Assembly: GCF_024679095.1 (NCBI RefSeq)
Contig: NW_026111782.1
Coordinates: 81,001 to 145,000 of the forward strand
Direction of reading: 5' to 3'
Origin: Eriocheir sinensis
Lineage: Eukaryota > Arthropoda > Malacostraca > Decapoda > Varunidae
DNA length: 64,000 nucleotides
Within the stretch, counting starts at the first letter, position 1. Every line of letters begins with the position of its first letter. The notes under the pieces were generated by a model. That model searched no databases. It had not been told where the DNA came from and was given only the letters and a program-made list of their open reading frames with translations. Below, in pieces: positions 25,769-35,076 of the stretch. The position numbers were made by a program, and so were the translations under genes.

Positions 25769-25794
25769 ACGCGCTATTCCATGGAATAGCGCGT
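25769..25794. promoter_or_regulatory. perfect 26-bp palindrome at the ORF1/ORF2 junction of CR1-2
   Basis: The half-site ACGCGCTATTCCA is followed by its exact complement. On the element strand it follows the ORF1 stop TGA immediately and precedes ORF2, which lies in a different frame and lacks an ATG. An RNA hairpin here could affect reinitiation or frameshifting (inference). Confidence 0.6.
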
Positions 25795-25970
25795 CAGACC
25801 TGACTATCCTCAATTACCCCTACTTCACCAACCACCTGCGTGGCTGTTGATCTCACTGCTACCTCGATACCCCTCACCTGTGGGTCTGGTGACCTGACAT
25901 CCTGCGCAGTACTGTACACCTGCGGCCTGACCTCACTATCAGGGTGTGGTTTCCTCCGGCTAAGCCGGAG
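25795..25970 (-). pseudogene. CR1-2 ORF1 C-terminal end
   Basis: Minus strand reads RRKPHPDSEVRPQVYSTAQD ... IEDSQV and stop. KPHPDSEVR also follows the esterase end DGLHLN..GKARLG in the copy at 40230-40411, so this is the region after the ORF1 esterase. Truncated at 25970. Confidence 0.7.
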
Positions 25971-26590
25971 GGAAAGAAGGAAGAAAGGAAGGAAGGAAGG
26001 AAGGAGGGAGGGAACGAAGGAGGGAGGAAAGGAAGGAGGGAGGGAAGGAAAGAGGGAGGGAAGGAAGGAGGGAGAGAAGGAAGGAGGAGAGATAAGGACG
26101 GAAGAAAGGAGAAAAGATAGGAAAAAAGGAAGGAGGGAAGGAGGGAAGTTGTGAAGGAGGGAGGGAAGGAAGGAGAAAAGATAGGAAGAAAGGAAGGAGG
26201 GAAGGAAGGAGGAGAGATAAGGACGGAAGAAAGGAGAAAGGATAGGAAGAAAGGAAGGAGGGAAGGAGGGAAGATGTGAAGGAGGGAGTGAAGGAAGGAG
26301 AAAAGATAGGAAGAAAGGAAGGAGGGAAGGAGGGAAAACGTGAAGGAGGGAGGGAAGGAAGGAGTAAAAATAGGGAGGAGGGAGGGAGGGAGGGAAGGAA
26401 GGAAGATAGGGAGGAGGGAGGGAGGGAAGGAAGGAAGATAGGGAGGAGGGAGGGAGGGAAGGAGGGAAGATAGGGGGGAGGGAGGGAGGGACGGAAGGAG
26501 GGAAGATAGGGAGGAGGGAGGGAGGGAAGGAGGGAAGATAGGGAGGAGGGAGGGAGGGACGGAAGGAGGGAATATAGGGAGGAGGGAGTG
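25960..26590. repeat. GGAA/GGGA purine tract
   Basis: About 630 bp of AAGGAAGGAGGGAGGGAAG-type repeats. Blocks such as GATAGGGAGGAGGGAGGG recur every 40-50 bp in the right half. No gene. Confidence 0.95.
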
Positions 26591-26661
26591 TAATTTTCTT
26601 TCTTCCTATCTTTTTCTTTCTTTCTTCTTCGTCTTCTTCTTTATTTTTGTCGGATGGTAAA

Positions 26662-26708
<47 letters not shown>

Positions 26709-26744
26709 TTTTCTTTCTCTTTTTCTTTTTATTTTTTTTTTATT
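26591..26744. repeat. pyrimidine tract and (CT)n
   Basis: TTTC-rich sequence with (CT)n at about 26662-26704, then TTTTATTTTTTTTTT leading into the LINE-B 3' end; on the minus strand this is the A-rich tail plus (AG)n, as at 15225-15276. Confidence 0.85.
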
Positions 26745-26918
26745 TACACAGACACTTGGTTACATCAGGGCCTAGTACCTATAACATTACATTATAAGGC
26801 GGCACTAGTTTCTAGGCTAAAGGGAACATAGTTAGTATCCCCTATCTGAAAGCCTAGCCTGTTCACAAATTGTTCAGCCACCGGTTCACAACAGTTTATA
26901 TTGTTGCCGGTGTGTCAC
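26745..26918 (-). mobile_element. LINE-B 3' UTR fragment
   Basis: The minus strand reproduces the LINE-B 3' UTR at about 15060-15228 (for example AACTATGTTCCCTTTAGCCT and GGTACTAGGCCCTGATGTAA) and ends in the same A-rich tail followed by (AG)n. Confidence 0.88.
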
Positions 26919-26929
26919 ACTTATTTACA

Positions 26930-27310
26930 GACATAATATTATCAATGTTATTTAATAAAAAGTGGAACACAGCAGGACCTTCTGCCGGAGGTCTGTAGCA
27001 CCCACAACACAAAATACCGCGCCATTATTGTTTATTATATTGAACAAGATTATTTCTAAGTTTTCAGGAATATCATACTCTATAAGTTGTACACTCACTG
27101 ACTCCTTGTGGCACAACGCAACACCGCCTCCTTGTGATGATCGATCTTTTCTATACCACTTAGAGTAACGTGTAATTCTAGCATAGTTTTCAGGCACTGT
27201 GTCATTTAGAAAGGTTTCACTCAGAAATACTTCATCGGCATTATTTTTTATCACATACTGATGTGTGAGCTCACCAATGTTAGTCTGGAATAACCTTAAA
27301 TTGGCAGATC
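26930..27310 (-). pseudogene. LINE AP-endonuclease N-terminal fragment
   Basis: Minus strand reads NLRLFQTNIGELTHQYVIKN, ADEVFLSETFL (catalytic Glu), KWYRKDR and GGGVALCHK, which are N-terminal APE motifs of a Jockey/I-type LINE. It directly precedes the LINE-B 3' UTR, so it is probably the 5' end of an internally deleted LINE-B copy. No RT is left between. Confidence 0.75.
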
Positions 27311-27324
27311 TATTCTTATTTCAC

Positions 27325-27537
27325 TATTACGCTGCCTCTTTCTCTTTCTCTTTCTCTTTTTCTTTCTCTTTCTTTTTCTTTTTCTTTCTTATTTTCTTTC
27401 TCTTTTTCTCTTTCTCTTTATCTTACTCTTTCTTTCTCTTTTTCTCTTTCTCTTTCTCTTTCTCTTTTTCTCTCTCTTTCTTTTACTTTCTCTTTTTTTG
27501 CTTTCTTTTTCTTTTTCTTTCTCTTTCTTTCTTTCTA
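27325..27537. repeat. (TTTCTC)n-like pyrimidine tract
   Basis: About 210 bp of CTTTTT/CTTTCT units with very few purines. Confidence 0.95.
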
Positions 27538-27697
27538 GGAACAAGATGGAGGAGGTCATTTATGTACATGTTCCATAGTAGTAGCCCGATGACGCTGCCT
27601 TGTAGCACGCCGGCGTGGATCCGTTGTGGGGAGGACTTGTGCCCATTCAGGACCACTTGAAGGTGGCGTTCCTCTAAGTAATTTTTCATCAGGCACA
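27538..27697 (-). mobile_element. LINE-B internal RT shard
   Basis: Minus strand reads MKNYLEERHLQVVLNGHKSS, VLQGSVIGLLLWNMYIND and LLHLVP, matching LINE-B residues about 263-315, with PQGS changed to LQGS. Both ends are cut sharply by pyrimidine tracts, and it lies 5' of the endonuclease fragment, so the pieces are not collinear. Confidence 0.85.
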
Positions 27698-28605
27698 GCT
27701 TTTTTTTTTCTTTTTCTCTTTCTTTTTCTTTTTCTTTCTCTTATTCTTTCTTTTTCTCTTTCTCTTTTTCTTTTTCTTTCTCTTTTTCTTTCTTTTTCTC
27801 TTTTTCTTTTTCTTTTTCTTTCTTTCTCTTTTTCTCTTTCTCTCTTTTTTTTCTTCTTTCTTTTCTTTTTTCTCTTCTTTCTTTCTCTTTCTCTTTTTTC
27901 TTTTCTTTCTTCTTTCTCTTTTATTTTTTATTTATTTTTTTTCTTTCTTTTTTTTCTTTTTCTTTTTCTTTTTTCTTGTTCTTTCTCTTCTTCTTCTTCT
28001 TCTTTTTCTTTTTCTTTTTTATTTCTTTTTCTTTTTCTTCTCTTCTTTTTCTTTTTCTTTCTCTTCTTTTTTTTCTTTTTCTTTCTCGTTTCTTCTTTCT
28101 TTCTTTCTTTTCTTTCTTCTTTTTTTCTTTTTCTTTCTTTCTTTGCTTTCTTTTCTTTTCTTTCTTCTTTCTTTCTTTCTTTCTTTTCTTTTCTTTCTTC
28201 TCGTTTCTTCTTTCTTTTCTTTTCTTTCTTTCTTTTCTTTTTCTCTTTCTTTCTTTCTTCTTTCTTTCTTGTTTCTTTTTTTTCTTTTTCTCCTTTCTTT
28301 CTTCCTCCTTTTCTTTTTCTTTCTTCTTTTCTTTCTTTCTTTTCTTTTTTCTTTCTTTTCTTTCTTTTCTTTTTCTTTCTTTCTCTTTTTTCTTTTCTTT
28401 CTTTTCTCTTTTTTTCTCTCTTCTTTCTTTCTCTTTCTCTTTTTCTTTTTCTTTCTCTTTTTCTTCCTTTTTTTCTCTTTCTCTCTTTCTTTTTCTTTTT
28501 TTTCTTTTTCTTTTTCTCTTCCTCTTTCTCTTTTTTTTCTCTATTTCTTTTTCTTTCTCTTTCTCTTTTTCTTTCTCTTTTTCTTTTTCTTTTTTTTATT
28601 TAAAC
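27698..28605. repeat. 900-bp (CTTTTT)n-type pyrimidine tract
   Basis: Nearly pure C/T, mainly TTTCT and CTTTTT units. Its right end is the complement of the A-rich tail of LINE-C, so the tract may be an expanded (GAAAAA)n tail. Confidence 0.95.
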
Positions 28606-28988
28606 AAATTTTTACAAAAAAAAAAGGAGGCTCAAAATTACACTTTTTTAGGTATAGTTATTCTAAGAGCCTGTGTATGGGACAAATTAATTTGTCGAAT
28701 GTTTGAAACATACAATCATACAAATACAAAATACGAAAAAGTAAAGAAAAACATGTAAAAACAATATGGAATAACGTCAGTTTGTCACTTTATATTTATA
28801 GTTTATAGCACTAGCGCACTTGGGTGTCCCTCACGCCACCTGTGAGCAGCCAGCTTCACGTGCTGCGTGCTCATGTTCTCCACTTGGGGAGTGGCTGCCG
28901 TGAACATGTTCCACAGGCGTGTGGTCCTGGCTGTATATGTGCCCTGATGCTGCCTGGAGTGAGATCGAGGCACCTCCACGAGCTGGTC
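28606..28988 (-). mobile_element. LINE-C 3'-end fragment
   Basis: Minus strand encodes QLVEVPRSHSRQHQGTYTAR, TTRLWNMFTAATPQ and HPSALVL-stop, followed by a 3' UTR of about 195 bp. It is about 90 percent identical by eye to the end of the larger copy at 29521-30775. The 5' cut lies at DQLV, against a pyrimidine tract. Confidence 0.88.
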
Positions 28989-29520
28989 TTTTTTTCTTTC
29001 TCTTTTTCTCTTTCTTTTTCTCTTTTTCTTTTTCTTTTTCTTTCTCTTTCTTTTTCTTTTTCTTTCTCTTTCCCTTTCTCTTTTTTTTCTTTCTCTTTCT
29101 CTTTTTCTTTTTTTTCTTTCCTTTTTCTTTTTCTTTCTCTTTCTCTTTTTCTTTTTCTTTTTCTCTTCCTCTTTTTTTTCTTTTTCTTTCTCTTTCTCTC
29201 TCTCTCTTTTTCTTTTTCTTTTACTCTTCCTCTTTCTCTTTTTCTTTCTCTTTTTCTTTTTCTTTTTCTTTCTCTTTTTCTTTTTCTTTCTCTTTTTCTT
29301 TCTTTTTTCTCTCTTTCTCTTTCTCTCTTTCTCTTTTTCTCTTTCTTTTTCTCTTTCTTTTTCTTTCTTTTTCTTTTCTTTTTCTTTCTTTCTCTTTTTC
29401 TTTTTCTTTTTTCTTTCTCTTTCTTTTTCTCTTTTTCTTTCTTTTTCTATTTCTCTTTTTTTCTTTTCTATTTCTCTCTCTTTTTTTCTCTTACTCTTTC
29501 TCTTTTTTTTCTTTTTTTTT
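28989..29520. repeat. (CTTTTT)n-type pyrimidine tract
   Basis: About 530 bp of CTTTTT/CTCTTT units between two LINE-C copies. On the minus strand it reads as an A-rich tail continuing from the LINE-C 3' end at 29521. Confidence 0.95.
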
Positions 29521-30775
29521 AACAAATTTTTACAAAAAAAAGGAGGCTCAAAATTACACTTTTTAGGTATAATTATTCTAGGAGCCTGTGTATGGGACAA
29601 ATTGAATTGCCGAATGTTGAAACATACAAGCATACAAATACAAAATACGAAAAAAATAAAGAAAAACATGTAAAAACAATATGGAATAATGTTAGTTTGT
29701 CACTTTATATTTATAGTTTATAGCACTAGCGCACTTGGGTGTCCCTCACGCCACTTGTGAGCAGCCAGCTTCACCTGCTGCGTACTCATTTTCTCCACTT
29801 GGGGAGTGGCTGTCGTGAACATGTTCCACAGGCGTGTGGTCCTGCCTGTATATGTGCGTTTGTGCTGCCTGGAGTGTGATCGAGGCACCTGCACGAGCTG
29901 GTCACCGGAGAGTGTAGTCCGGGTGAACCTCTGAGCAGCGCGTGGAGGGAGCCTCAAGCTGCTGAGGTGGGGAACCCCCTGCACCTGGGCTTTGTGATAC
30001 ACCGCCAGTGCTGAGACATCACGGTGGTGCTCCAGCGATGTCACAATGGCAGACGACTCCTCCAGGTGCTCGCTGGCCTCCACCAGACGCAGTGCTCGTC
30101 GCTGCACTGCGTCGAGCCTCTGCATGTGGGTGGCAGCACTCACCATCCAGCACAGGGCACCGTACTCCAGATACGGTCGTATCTGTGCCTTGAAGAGAGT
30201 GAGGATGCCCCATGGGTCGAGGGATCCCGCTACTCCTCGCAGGGCAGAGACTTGCAGGGAGGCCTGGCGGGCAACAGCTCGGACGTGGAGGTCGAAGCGC
30301 AGGCTTTGGTCCACTGTCACTCCCAGGACCTTGATGTGGTACTGGAGGGGCAGACTCTTGCCTCCAAGACGCAGCTGGCCTGAGACTGCTCGAGAGGCGT
30401 CTGGGGACCGTGAGATGACCATAGCCTGCGTCTTCTCCGGGGCGAGGGTGACCTGCCACTCCTCTCCCCACTGCTCCACCAGGCTGAGCTGCCTGTTGAT
30501 CTTCTCGACGGCGCGCTGGCTGTCGGGGCGGCAGTAGGAGCGGGAGAGTGTGCAGTCATCGGCGTAGGCTGACACTGCCGATAACTGCCGGAGAAGATCG
30601 TCGATATATATGTTCCACAGGATTGGGCCAAGCACTGAACCCTGTGGAACTGAGGCATGCACTGGTGAAGGCCTTGATGACTGCCCGTTGATCACCACCT
30701 GAAGGGTCCTCCCCTGGAGGTAATCCTTGAGCAGCATCAGTAGGGTACCCTGGACACCTTTGGCGCGAAGCTTCT
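29521..30775 (-). mobile_element. LINE-C copy, 5' truncated
   Basis: It holds the last 340 codons of an RT ORF and a 3' UTR of about 195 bp that ends in an A-rich tail merging with the pyrimidine (minus: purine) tract. The 5' edge meets TTTCTCTTTCT and (CT)n at 30789-30858. Confidence 0.85.
29718..30737 (-). pseudogene. LINE-C reverse transcriptase C-terminal half
   Basis: A 339-residue open frame without stops: [37 protein letters not shown] (motif B), SAYADDCTLSR (motif C, both Asp), EWQVTLAPEKTQAMVISRS, KVLGVTVDQSL, RPYLEYGALCW and a C-terminus ending HPSALVL. The N-terminal endonuclease and RT motifs before B are absent through 5' truncation. The intact frame suggests a fairly young copy. 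The general layout resembles LINE-B, but the sequence is distinct. Confidence 0.85.
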
Positions 30776-30781
30776 CACTCT

Positions 30782-30788
<7 letters not shown>

Positions 30789-30858
<70 letters not shown>
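30789..30858. repeat. (CT)n between LINE-C and CR1-1
   Basis: A pure CT run forming the 5' border of the CR1-1 plus copy. Confidence 0.95.
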
Positions 30859-30860
<2 letters not shown>

Positions 30861-33231
30861 AGCCAAATGGTTTCTGAGCCAACTCGACAAAATAAAATAC
30901 TCGACCTTGTTATAACGACCCAAGATAACCTAGTCAGTAGGGTCACGGTAGGAGAACACCTCGGTTCTTACGATCATAAATTAGTGCGCGTCGACATTAG
31001 AGCTCAATCATCAGTGACTGAAAATAAAGTAAAGGTGCCCAATTGCAAAAGAGCTAACTTCGTAGAAATCCGACAAAAACTAACAGAAATACAACTATCA
31101 GATGACGGCAACGTAGATGAAGCCTGGCTAAGCCTTAAAAATCACTTACTCACTCAGCAGAACACATTCGTCCCCTTGTGCGAGAAGCGAATTAACACTA
31201 ATAAAAGCCCACCGTGGTTTAATAGCGAAATTAAACACTCAGTCAATGAGAGAAAACTGTTTTACAGGTTAAAGAAAGAACAAAGCACGCCCGAAAACAT
31301 TAGACTTTATAATGATGCCAGGCGACGAGTAAAAAGACTAGTAGGTCAGACAAAGCGTAGATATGAAGAAAATATTGCAGCCAACTGTAAAAATAATCCG
31401 AAATCTTTCTTCAGTTACATAAACAACAGAAAGGCGATCAAAAGTGGTATTTGACCTTTAACAAACAGCGACGGTGCACTAGTGACTGACAGCCAACACA
31501 TTGCAAACCTCTTAAACAATTACTTTTCCTCGGTGTTTAATACTAACAGTCTTCCTCTCGCTACCACCAACACCAGTACTATTGTAAATCTCGATCATGC
31601 ATTGCCTAATTTTGAAGTAACAACCGATGAAGTCCTTAAAGCTCTCCATTCACTTAAAACAAATAAGTCCCGGACCCGACAAAGTATATCCTATACTGCT
31701 TAAAGAAACAAAGAGCGAAATACTCTCCTCCCTCACTATCGTATTCAATATGTCCTTGCGACAAGGCATCGTCCCTTCGGATTGGAAAAAGGCTAACGTG
31801 ACACCGATTTTTAAGAAAGGAGACAAAAAAATACCAGGTAACTACCGACCCATTAGTCTAACTTCAATTGTAGGTAAGCTACTCGAGAGCATAATTAGAG
31901 ACAAAATTGTGAGTTAACTTGAAAGTCACTCATTAATTGGGGATTCACAACATGGCTTCCGTTACAAAAGATCCTGCCTGTCAAACCTACTGACCTTTTA
32001 TAACGATCTCTTCTCAATTTATGACGTAACCAAATCAGTGGACGTAGTCTATCTTGATTTCCAGAAAGCGTTTGATAAAGTCCCACATCATAAATTACTT
32101 TATAAATTAAAGCAAATAGGCATTGACGGTCAAGTAAACCAATGGATCGCGAATTGGTTGAGCAACAGACAACAAAGAGTTGTGATTGACGGATTTAACT
32201 CGGAGTGGGCGCCGGTCACTAGTGGCGTCCCTCAGGGCTCGGTTCTTGGCCCAGTGCTCTTCATTATTTACATCAACGACGTGGATGTTGGACTCAATAA
32301 TCGCATTAGTAAATTTGCAGACGACACAAAGATTGGTAACTCGGTTCTCACTGACGAAGACAGGTAAAGCCTCCAAGAGGATTTGCACAAAATTTCAGCT
32401 TGGTCGGATAGATGGGAGATGCCCTTTAACGTAGACAAATACCAGATCCTTCAAGTTGGAACAAGAAATAATAAGTTCAATTACGAAATGGGCAGCGTCA
32501 AACTCACAAGTATTCAATGCGTTAAGGACCTGGGGGCCAATATTGCGTCAAACCTCAAATTTTCACATCTATGTATCGATGCAGCAAATAAAGCAAACAG
32601 AATGTTGGGCTTCATTAAAAGAAACTTTTTATTCAAGAATAAAGATGTAATACTTCCGCTCTAAAATAGTTTAGTTAGACCCCACTTGGAATATGCGGTA
32701 CAGTTTTGGTCTCCCCACCATGCAAAGGACATTGCTAAACTAGAAGGTGTTCAGCGTCGAGCAACAAAAATGATCACTTCCTTGCGCAACAAATCCTAAG
32801 AAGCTAGGCTTTCCACCCTCAACATGTTCTCTCTTGAGAAACGTCGCCTCCGAGGAAAACTGATCGAATGTTTTAAAATACTTAATGGTTTCACGAATGT
32901 AGACAGAACAAAATTGTTTATGATCGATGACACTTTGCGAACGAGGAACAATGGCACAAAACTCAATTGTAGACAAGTAAATTCAGACTGCACCAAATTT
33001 TTCTTCACCAGCGTTGTAGTGCGAGAATGGAATAAGCTCCCACCATCAGTGGTCCAGTGTAACACGATTGGCTCCTTTAAAAACAAGCTCGACCGTCACT
33101 TCCTTGAACTTAATATTAACTGGAGTAGAAAAGCAACGTTTTGGAGCCATCTGATTAATGTAAAATCACTTAGATTTAAGGACATACCACCTAGTCTGGA
33201 CCATGCGGTCTGTGTGGTCTGATTTTCTATG

Positions 33232-33236
<5 letters not shown>
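30859..33236 (+). mobile_element. CR1-1 plus copy, 5' truncated, many stops
   Basis: It spans the end of the endonuclease domain (EPTRQNKILDLVITT, GSYDHKLVRVD), the RT and the C-terminus. It ends TTCTATGTAAAT and (CT)n, with (CT)n on the same strand at its 5' edge. Stops or shifts: TGA at about 31453, frameshift near 31670, TAA at 31915, TAA at about 32365, TAA at about 32662 and TAA near 32798. It is clearly dead and lies in the predicted intron. Confidence 0.9.
30867..33150 (+). pseudogene. CR1-1 ORF2 remains (endonuclease end, RT, C-terminal domain)
   Basis: In order: NKILDLVITTQDNLV and YDHKLVRVD (APE end), the linker with NSEIKHSVNERKLFYRLKKE and KNNPKSFFSYINN, RT blocks [36 protein letters not shown] (motif A), [20 protein letters not shown] (motif B) and [11 protein letters not shown] (motif C), then [32 protein letters not shown] and VVREWNKLPPSVV. 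Several Tyr and Gln codons have become TAA, besides one frameshift. It matches the minus copy at 8392-10578 throughout. Confidence 0.88.

Positions 33237-33303
<67 letters not shown>
33237..33303. repeat. (CT)n tail of CR1-1 just before the host acceptor
   Basis: A pure CT run ending 48 bp before the AG acceptor of exon 2; it adds to the pyrimidine-rich context upstream of the splice site. Confidence 0.95.
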
Positions 33304-33306
<3 letters not shown>

Positions 33307-33352
33307 TTGTGCCGGTCGTCGTCGTAATCGTCGTAATACATTCTTCCCGCAG

Positions 33353-33792
33353 TGCCCCGCATCCCGCCGCGTCGTGGACTGGCCGCCTGGCGCGTCGGTG
33401 GCGAGGTAGCTGTCGACGACAACTACGTGGATCCGCCCACGGGCCCCACCGTGCTTCCGCGGCAGCAGGAGCCCGACTACCTGTACTTCGGCGACGACGA
33501 GGAGCACATCTACGAGGAGATCCCGGGGCCTCCAATCTACGAGGAGCTCCCCGGGCCTCCAATCTACGAGAATATCTCCGCGCACCCACCCAGCCACGAG
33601 GCCGAAAACCTAGACTCCGATGATGGTGGTTACCTCACAATGAGGGGAGCACCCATGGGCACACCCTCAGGGCACCCACCCAGCCACGAGGCCGAAAACC
33701 TAGACTCCGATGATGGTGGTTACCTCACTCCGAGGCTAGCCGCCCGGGCACACCCTCAGGGCATCCACCCAGCCACGAGGCCGAAAACCTAG
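33353..33792 (+). CDS. host membrane receptor, exon 2: tyrosine-motif cytoplasmic tail
   Basis: It follows a pyrimidine-AG acceptor (TTCTTCCCGCAG) and continues exon 1 in phase. The tail of about 145 residues has Tyr motifs in this order: DNYVDPP, PDYLYF, HIYEEI, PIYEEL, PIYENI, GGYLTM, GGYLTP. YEEI is the classic Src-family SH2 ligand, YxN fits Grb2 and YxxM fits PI3-kinase p85 (established knowledge). The YEEI-x5-YEEL-x5-YENI spacing is slightly shorter than a strict ITAM. A cassette containing HPPSHEAENLDSDDGGYLT is repeated. The third DNA copy is shifted by one base and gives the stop TAG at 33790-33792. Joined with exon 1 the protein is about 371 residues, predicted at the plasma membrane. 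Inference: phosphotyrosine-signalling receptor, possibly immune or phagocytic. Confidence 0.65.
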
Positions 33793-33961
33793 ACTCCGAT
33801 GATGGTGCTTACCCCATCCCGAGGTGAGCCCCCCCTAGGCACACCCTCAGGGATCACAGAGGGCTGAGGAAGTGCGTGAGACCTCGCTCCCGACGCACGG
33901 GGCCACGGCTGCTGCCACACCCAGGCCAGCACGCCACGCAGGGGTAAGCACTGCAGGATGA
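33793..33961. other. sequence after the receptor stop
   Basis: It continues the 3' repeat cassette (out of frame) and then unique GC-rich sequence. GAG|GTGAGC at about 33823 could serve as a splice donor; no polyadenylation signal is evident nearby. Confidence 0.4.
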
Positions 33962-34345
33962 GGGCAACCAGGCGGAGGCACCGTGCCCTCCAGACAAGCA
34001 GGGGGTAGCACCGTGCCCTCCAGACAAGCAGGGGGCAAGACCGTGCCCTCCAGACAAGCAGGGGGCAGCACCGTGCCCTCCAGACAAGTAGGGACCAGCA
34101 CCGTGCCCTACAGATAAGCAGGGGCCAGCACTGTGCCCTACAGACAAGCAGGGGCCAGCACCGTGCCCTCCAGACAAGCAGGGGCCAGCGCCGTGCCCTC
34201 CAGACAAGCAGGGGGCAGCACCGTGCCCTCCAGACAACCAGGGGGCAGCACCGTGCCCTCCAGACAACCAGGGGGCAGCACCGTGCCCTCCAGACAACCA
34301 GGGGGCAGCACCGTGCCCTCCAGACAACCAGGGGTCAGCACCGTG

Positions 34346-34347
<2 letters not shown>
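33962..34347. repeat. 30-bp minisatellite, about 12-13 units
   Basis: The unit contains GCACCGTGCCCTCCAGACAA and GCAGGGGGCA. The 30-bp period keeps all frames open as ten-residue repeats (PSRQxGGSTV), but there is no independent sign of coding. (AC)n follows at 34348-34401. Confidence 0.92.
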
Positions 34348-34401
<54 letters not shown>

Positions 34402-34508
34402 GTACATTTTCCTTGACCATAAATTTTCCAAATGGCTGCAATCACTAATTTATATTTTAATGTTTTGTTGTTTATTTGTTTGTTGTTTATAGTGATGGCG
34501 CGGAGGTT

Positions 34509-34547
<39 letters not shown>

Positions 34548-34864
34548 AAGGAAGAGGAAGAAAAAGAGGAGGAGGATAAGGGGAAGAGGAAGAGAAGGGG
34601 GTGGAGGAGGAAAGGAGGAGTGAACATGGATTATATTTCTAAGCGAGTTTTGTTGTTTCAACAATTTCTTTTCTCATTTTAGTTTTTTACTTTACTTTTT
34701 CAGTTTTTTTGCTTCATATTTCTGGTGCCAGTGTTCACTCTCAGCCTGCTGCGTGTTTTCCCTCCATGATCATTCCTGCCAAGTGCTCGTCTTAGTGGAT
34801 TTTTATCTTAATTCAGTCAGCTTTTTTTTTTTTTTTAGTTTGAGTGCGATGATTTTCTTTTGGC
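34348..34864. other. (AC)n, purine tract, otherwise AT-rich non-coding
   Basis: (AC)n at 34348-34401, a GAG/GGA purine tract at 34497-34621, then unassigned sequence. Confidence 0.8.
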
Positions 34865-35076
34865 TCACACCTGTCCTACGTGTGTCACTATGTTAAAACT
34901 TCACCACAGCATTGTTCGCCACACACTCCAGTGAGCCTGTTACACGTATCCTACAGATGTCACTATGTTAAAGCTTCATTATATATAAATTTGCTATATA
35001 CTCTAGCATGTCTATTATTTGTTTATCCTACTATGTTAAAACTTCGCTATAAATAAGTTCGCTATACATTCTAGTT
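34865..35076. repeat. about 80-bp tandem repeat, left part
   Basis: Units contain CACTATGTTAAAACTTC and end in GCTATACTCTAG-like sequence. The array resumes after the hAT-like element at 36033-36115 (TTAAAACTTCGCTATAATAA). Confidence 0.75.

Larger units (their letters stand above)
20277..25970 (-). mobile_element. CR1-clade LINE (CR1-2), minus, with two DNA transposons inserted
   Basis: Minus-strand order: ORF1 C-terminus (25970-25795), palindrome, AP endonuclease (25760-23590, split by an insertion at 24374-25422), RT (23590-21400, split by an insertion at 21430-22874), C-terminal domain, 3' UTR, and a tail of TTCTTATG octamers at about 20281-20300. Between about 23140 and 23160 some RT coding sequence is missing: DKVPH-type sequence runs straight into LTSV. 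The 5' end is truncated inside ORF1 against a GGAA-rich tract. The octamer tail matches the known CR1 hallmark. Confidence 0.88.

Noticed and set aside
27265..29669. Phe/Leu/Ser-rich frames of 200-325 codons
   Set aside because: They come from CTTTTT-type tracts; the only real coding pieces are the LINE-B and LINE-C shards.
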